Assembly: GCA_963747595.1 (NCBI GenBank)
Contig: CAVVFO010000003.1
Span: forward strand, 248,001-312,000
Source: Oleiagrimonas sp963747595
GTDB lineage: Bacteria; Pseudomonadota; Gammaproteobacteria; Xanthomonadales; Rhodanobacteraceae
Length of the DNA: 64,000 bases
Direction of reading: 5' to 3'
In this document: positions 60,575 through 64,000 of the stretch, piece by piece
How positions within the stretch are numbered: the stretch's first letter is position 1
Layout: each line of letters begins with the position of its first letter
Translations under genes and position numbers: made by a program
The notes under the pieces: model-generated
Databases searched by the model: none
The model's input: only the letters and a program-made list of their open reading frames with translations
Told to the model about the DNA's origin: nothing

Positions 60575-61495
60575 ATGAGCGATGAGAGCACCGGCGATGA
60601 CCGCATCGCACGTGTTGAAGACTTCATGCAGGATCTGCAGGAACGCCTGTGCGAGGCACTGGAGTCACTGGATGGCGAGGCGCGGTTCGCCGAGGATGCC
60701 TGGACCCGCGACAGCGGCGGCGGTGGCCGCACGCGGGTGTTGAAAAATGGCGGGTTGTTCGAGCAGGCCGGCGTCAACTTTTCACATGTGCACGGCGATC
60801 GCATGCCGCCCAGTGCCACGGCACACCGCCCGCAACTGGCGGACGGGCATTTTGTCGCCACCGGGGTGTCGCTGGTGGTGCACCCACGTAATCCGTATGT
60901 GCCCGCGGCGCACATGAACGTGCGCTACTTCGAGGCGCGCAAGGAGGGAGTGGAGCCGCTGTGGTGGTTCGGCGGCGGGTTCGACCTGACGCCCTGCTAT
61001 CCCTTCGAGGAAGACGTGGTGCACTGGCACAGCGTGGCGCGCGACGTATGCGCTGCGCATGGCGACGAGTTGTATCCGCGATTCAAGCGGTGGTGCGACG
61101 AGTATTTCACCATCAAGCATCGTCAGGAGATGCGTGGCGTTGGCGGCCTGTTCTACGATGATTTCAACGAAGGCGGCTTCGAGCGCTGCTTCGACTTCAC
61201 GCGGGATGTGGGCCAGGGCTTCCTGGATGCCTACGTGCCCATTGCCGAACGCCGCATGCACGAGCCCTGGAGCAAGCGCGAGCGACGCTTCCAGTTGTAC
61301 CGCCGCGGCCGCTACGTGGAGTTCAATCTGGTTTACGACCGCGGCACGCTGTTCGGGCTGCAGTCCGGCGGCCGCACCGAATCGGTCCTCATGAGCCTGC
61401 CGCCGCGGGTGCGTTTCGAGTATGGCTACGTGCCGGAAGCAGGCAGCGAGGAGGCGCGGCTGGCCGAGTATCTCCAACCGCGCGACTGGGTCTGA
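60575..61495 (+). CDS. hemF: oxygen-dependent coproporphyrinogen-III oxidase HemF
   Basis: 306 residues. HemF motifs: GGGGRTRVLKNGGLFEQAGVNFS (in two blocks), ATGVSLVVHPRNPYVPAAHMNVR, FGGGFDLTPCYPFEED and GGLFYDDFNEGGFERC. It oxidises coproporphyrinogen III to protoporphyrinogen IX using O2. Length is normal. The start at 60575 (MSDEST) is chosen by family length; the ribosome-binding site is weak. Confidence 0.96.
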   Translation: MSDESTGDDRIARVEDFMQDLQERLCEALESLDGEARFAEDAWTRDSGGGGRTRVLKNGGLFEQAGVNFSHVHGDRMPPSATAHRPQLADGHFVATGVSLVVHPRNPYVPAAHMNVRYFEARKEGVEPLWWFGGGFDLTPCYPFEEDVVHWHSVARDVCAAHGDELYPRFKRWCDEYFTIKHRQEMRGVGGLFYDDFNEGGFERCFDFTRDVGQGFLDAYVPIAERRMHEPWSKRERRFQLYRRGRYVEFNLVYDRGTLFGLQSGGRTESVLMSLPPRVRFEYGYVPEAGSEEARLAEYLQPRDWV

Positions 61496-61517
61496 GGCCG
61501 GCCGTGCTGCAGCAGGG

Positions 61518-62186
61518 TTACTGCCCGGGGTGCGCCCCGGAAAAGCGGATGGCATTGGCGCCCTTGATCGTGCCCACGGTGGCGCTGTTGCTGACGTAGA
61601 GTTTCACCTCGCGGCGAAAATCCAGCGTGCCGTTGACCACCACGTGCGGCCCGATGACGATGCGCGGCGGTCGTGAATGCCCCCAGTTGAACCAGGACGT
61701 GTGCTGCTTGTCGACCAGCAGGCCACCGTCGACGTGCGTGCCCTGCTCGAGATCGATATCACCCGCAGCGGTTTCCAGCCCGGCGTGCAGCGTGGCAGCG
61801 GTGATGTGGATGTGCCCGTTGACGTTGGAGACATGGCCATCGATGCGTGCATCGCGGCCGATGGTCAGCGCGCCGTTGACTGCGGCGACCTTGCCACTGA
61901 TGTGGTCGTTGTTGCCGAGCTCGATGGAGCCATTGACGGTTTCCACATCGCCGCTGGTGACACGGGCACCGGCATGGACGGCGCCGTTGACCGTGCTCAT
62001 GCTCTGGACTACGGCACCGTCCTCCAGGCGGATGGAGCCATTGACGGTGCTGAGCTTGCCTGCATGCTGGCCGGCGGCCACTTCGATGGAGCCGTTGACC
62101 TTGTCGATGTTGGCGCTGTCGGCCTGGGCGAGTGTGGCGGCGCCCAGCAGCGAGGTGGCCGCGAACAGGATGAGAAGGGGTTTCAT
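61518..62186 (-). CDS. periplasmic VNG-repeat (beta-helix-like) protein
   Basis: 222 residues. A signal peptide (MKPLLILFAATSLLGAATLAQA) is followed by repeats of about 19-20 residues, each containing VNGSI, VNGAV, VNGAL or VNGHI (six copies between about residues 28 and 132). This is the spacing of a right-handed beta-solenoid, related in pattern to bactofilin or DUF4097-type repeats. The C-terminal part has RIVIGPHVVVNGTLDF. Function unknown. GAGAG lies seven bases upstream of the ATG. It is divergent from gpmA. Confidence 0.78.
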   Translation of the reverse strand: MKPLLILFAATSLLGAATLAQADSANIDKVNGSIEVAAGQHAGKLSTVNGSIRLEDGAVVQSMSTVNGAVHAGARVTSGDVETVNGSIELGNNDHISGKVAAVNGALTIGRDARIDGHVSNVNGHIHITAATLHAGLETAAGDIDLEQGTHVDGGLLVDKQHTSWFNWGHSRPPRIVIGPHVVVNGTLDFRREVKLYVSNSATVGTIKGANAIRFSGAHPGQ

Positions 62187-62353
62187 GGATATCTCTCATA
62201 AGGGGGAACACTGCTTCGATGCAGCGCCCAAGGGAAAGGTTTAGCCGCGTTTCCGGCTGCCGGCGAGCTGCGGATGTATGCGCGGCGACATTGACGCTGC
62301 GCCGCGCAGTTTCCATCATGAGAGGCTCCCCGCGCTGCAAGGGCACCCAAGCC

Positions 62354-63100
62354 ATGTACAAACTCGTCATGACCCGCCACGGTCAGTCCCAGTGGAACCT
62401 GGAAAACCGCTTCACCGGCTGGACCGATGTGGACCTCACGGAACAGGGCCTCGAGGAAGCACGCGAGGCCGGAAAACTGATCAAGGCCGAAGGCCTGACC
62501 TTCGACGTCGCACACACCTCGGTCCTCAAGCGCGCCATCCGCACCATGTGGCAGATCCAGGACGTGATGGACCTGATGTGGCTGCCGGTGCTGACCACCT
62601 GGCGCCTCAACGAGCGGCATTACGGTGCGCTCACCGGCCTGGACAAGGCCGAGACCGCCAAGCGCCATGGCGAGGAGCAGGTGCACATCTGGCGGCGCAG
62701 CTACGACACGCCGCCGCCTGCACTCAAGCCCGAGGAGAGCAAGGCCGCGCGCGATCCGCGCTATGCCAATGTCGATCCTGCGCAGATTCCGCTGACCGAG
62801 TGCCTGAAAGATACGGTGGAGCGGGTGGTGCCCTACTGGAACGAGACGCTGGCGCCCGCCATGCGCGCCGGACAGCGCGTCCTGCTGGTGGCCCACGGCA
62901 ACTCCATGCGCGCGCTGGTGAAATATCTGGATGGCATCAGCGACGAGGAAATCACCGGTCTGAACATCCCCACCGGCGTACCGCTGGTGTACGAATTCGA
63001 CGATGATCTGCAGCCGACCCGTCATTATTATCTGGGCGACCAGGAGGCCATCGAGGCCAAGGCGGCCGCGGTGGCCCAGCAGGGCAAGTCCTCCGGCTGA
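62354..63100 (+). CDS. gpmA: 2,3-bisphosphoglycerate-dependent phosphoglycerate mutase
   Basis: 248 residues. The catalytic TRHGQSQWNLENRFTGWTD carries the phosphorylated His; later ERHYGALTGL and VAHGNSMRALVKYL complete the active site. It interconverts 3- and 2-phosphoglycerate in glycolysis. Length is standard (about 250). AAGGG lies upstream of the ATG. Confidence 0.97.
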   Translation: MYKLVMTRHGQSQWNLENRFTGWTDVDLTEQGLEEAREAGKLIKAEGLTFDVAHTSVLKRAIRTMWQIQDVMDLMWLPVLTTWRLNERHYGALTGLDKAETAKRHGEEQVHIWRRSYDTPPPALKPEESKAARDPRYANVDPAQIPLTECLKDTVERVVPYWNETLAPAMRAGQRVLLVAHGNSMRALVKYLDGISDEEITGLNIPTGVPLVYEFDDDLQPTRHYYLGDQEAIEAKAAAVAQQGKSSG

Positions 63101-63205
63101 GCGATTGCCTGCATGCGCGATGCGTGACAATCGGCAGAGTACGTGCCGGGCACGAATGCGCTACATTGCACGGGTACGACGTTCACGAACGTGGGAGAAG
63201 GGGCC

Positions 63206-63766
63206 GTGTCACCGCAGGTGTGGATCTGGATTGCCATCGTGCCGCTGTTGGCGTGGCTCTATTATCGCCGCATGCGCCGGTTCATCGGCCGCCAGCCGAT
63301 CCGTACCCGCCGCATGCTGGTGCGGGTCGGCATCTTGTCGCTGGTCCTCATCTTCTTCGGCCAGCTGGTCCTGCACCGTGCCGTTCTGCTGGGCGATCTG
63401 GGCGGCGGTGTGGCGGTTGGCGCCGTGCTCGGCTTCATCGGCCTCAGGCTGACGCGTATCGAAGTCACCGCGGAGGGCGATTTCTACACCCCCAACAGCT
63501 GGCTCGGCATCGCCGTCGTCGCCCTGCTCATCGGCCGGCTGGTCTACAAGTTCGCTGTGCTCATGCCGCAGATGCAGCATTCCATGACTGCCGGGGTGCC
63601 GCATGCGGGCACGGCATCTTCGCCGATGCTCGCGCTGTATACGCAGCATCCGCTGACGCTGCTGATCTACGGCATCGTCATCGGCTACTACCTGGCCTAT
63701 TTCGGCGGCTTGCTGATCCATCATCGTCGCGTGCTGGCGAAGCGGGCATCCCACTCCGGCGCGTAG
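63206..63766 (+). CDS. CcdC/DUF1453-like membrane protein
   Basis: 186 residues from a GTG with GGAGAAGGGG just upstream. Four or five hydrophobic helices; RRMRRFIGRQPIRTRRMLVRVGIL and FIGLRLTRIEVTAEGDFYTPNSWLGI resemble CcdC-type proteins of unknown function. The C-terminus is basic. The stop TAG is part of repeat copy E. Confidence 0.78.
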   Translation: MSPQVWIWIAIVPLLAWLYYRRMRRFIGRQPIRTRRMLVRVGILSLVLIFFGQLVLHRAVLLGDLGGGVAVGAVLGFIGLRLTRIEVTAEGDFYTPNSWLGIAVVALLIGRLVYKFAVLMPQMQHSMTAGVPHAGTASSPMLALYTQHPLTLLIYGIVIGYYLAYFGGLLIHHRRVLAKRASHSGA

Positions 63767-63846
63767 GGCGGGCGAGGAACGTCAGTGCCGGTTCCGCCTG
63801 CTCGCGGGAGCGTTGGGACACGGCAAGCAGGTGACTCGACCATTCC
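63763..63846. repeat. intergenic palindromic repeat, copy E
   Basis: GTAGGGCGGGCGAGGAACGT, then GGTTCCGCCTGCTCGCGGGA at 63790-63809, and a returning GGCAAGCAGG near 63822. Lies between the convergent CcdC-like gene and the PII gene; its TAG is the stop of the former. Confidence 0.7.
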
Positions 63847-63884
63847 GGCATATTGCTTTTTGAGCCGCCAGCGACAATGACTGC

Positions 63885-64000
63885 TTACAGCGCGTCCGCG
63901 TCCAGCTCACCGGTGCGGATGCGGATGACCTGATCCAGTGTACTGATGAAGATCTTGCCGTCGCCGATCTTGCCGGTCCGTGCTGATTGCTGGATGGCAT
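63885..64000 (-). CDS. PII nitrogen-regulatory protein, C-terminal 37 residues (5' end beyond window)
   Basis: The reverse strand reads AIQQSARTGKIGDGKIFIST and continues LDQVIRIRTGELDADAL before a TAA stop. The TGKIGDGKIF and VIRIRTGE segments are invariant in GlnB/GlnK. PII senses 2-oxoglutarate and ATP/ADP. GlnB versus GlnK cannot be decided without the rest and the neighbours. Confidence 0.93.
   Translation of the reverse strand, partial: AIQQSARTGKIGDGKIFISTLDQVIRIRTGELDADAL

Overview
The window is 64 kb of a visibly GC-rich bacterial chromosome with dense genes, short spacers and many 4-base ATGA/GTGA overlaps. Several features point to Gammaproteobacteria of the order Xanthomonadales, probably near Rhodanobacter, Dyella or Lysobacter. 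They are a xanthomonadin-type aryl-polyene cluster with a XanB2-like chorismatase, tandem DsbA genes beside a cytochrome c4 and engB, a plant-type GshA, and trxA-rho next to a divergent rhlB. This placement is inferred from gene content only. I saw no tRNA, rRNA, CRISPR array, transposase or prophage.

Layout. 1-3.4 kb: a sulfide/persulfide-response locus. A BigR-like repressor (Cys42 and Cys108) and TauE/SafE run rightward, followed by a stand-alone DUF442 protein. A metallo-beta-lactamase-fold protein and two YeeE/YedE-type proteins run leftward. A perfect palindrome overlaps both divergent promoters. 3.5-9 kb: a membrane GH17-like glycan enzyme, then a leftward block of cytochrome c4, two DsbA proteins, an EEP-family hydrolase and a small membrane protein. 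9.2-17 kb: housekeeping genes (engB, a free-Met-sulfoxide reductase, bioD, an M3 peptidase, gshA, a LOG-family protein, MgtC). 17.2-21.7 kb: trxA-rho leftward and rhlB rightward; Rho and RhlB both carry long low-complexity extensions. 21.8-26.2 kb: a tightly overlapping run of ftsE, ftsX, a double-receiver protein and ung, then rpoH with a CIRCE element. 26.8-32.9 kb: tal, priA, and leftward YkvA-like and DUF3667-like genes; a DnaA-box cluster and an AT-rich tract lie upstream of priA. 33-47.1 kb: MATE pump, sppA, a luciferase-like oxidoreductase, a BON protein, lhr, GtrA, asnB, glmU. 47.2-59.6 kb: the aryl-polyene pigment cluster. 59.7-64 kb: YdcF, hemF, a VNG-repeat periplasmic protein, gpmA, a membrane protein and the C-terminus of a PII protein.

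How the pigment genes fit together (inference from families). XanB2 would supply 3-/4-hydroxybenzoate from chorismate. The ACP, ketosynthase, chain-length-factor-like partner, ketoreductase and two hotdog dehydratases would extend the polyene. The flavin-dependent halogenase would halogenate the aryl head. The acyltransferase, LolA-like protein and MMPL transporter would attach and export the product. No adenylating (aryl:ACP ligase) enzyme is visible in the cluster.

Non-coding highlights: (i) a family of at least five intergenic palindromic repeats, four of which supply the TAG stop codon of the upstream gene; (ii) mutually exclusive hairpins in the trxA-rho spacer; (iii) a CIRCE operator in front of rpoH; (iv) clustered DnaA boxes next to an AT-rich tract far from dnaA; (v) a terminator-like hairpin in the leader of the pigment operon.
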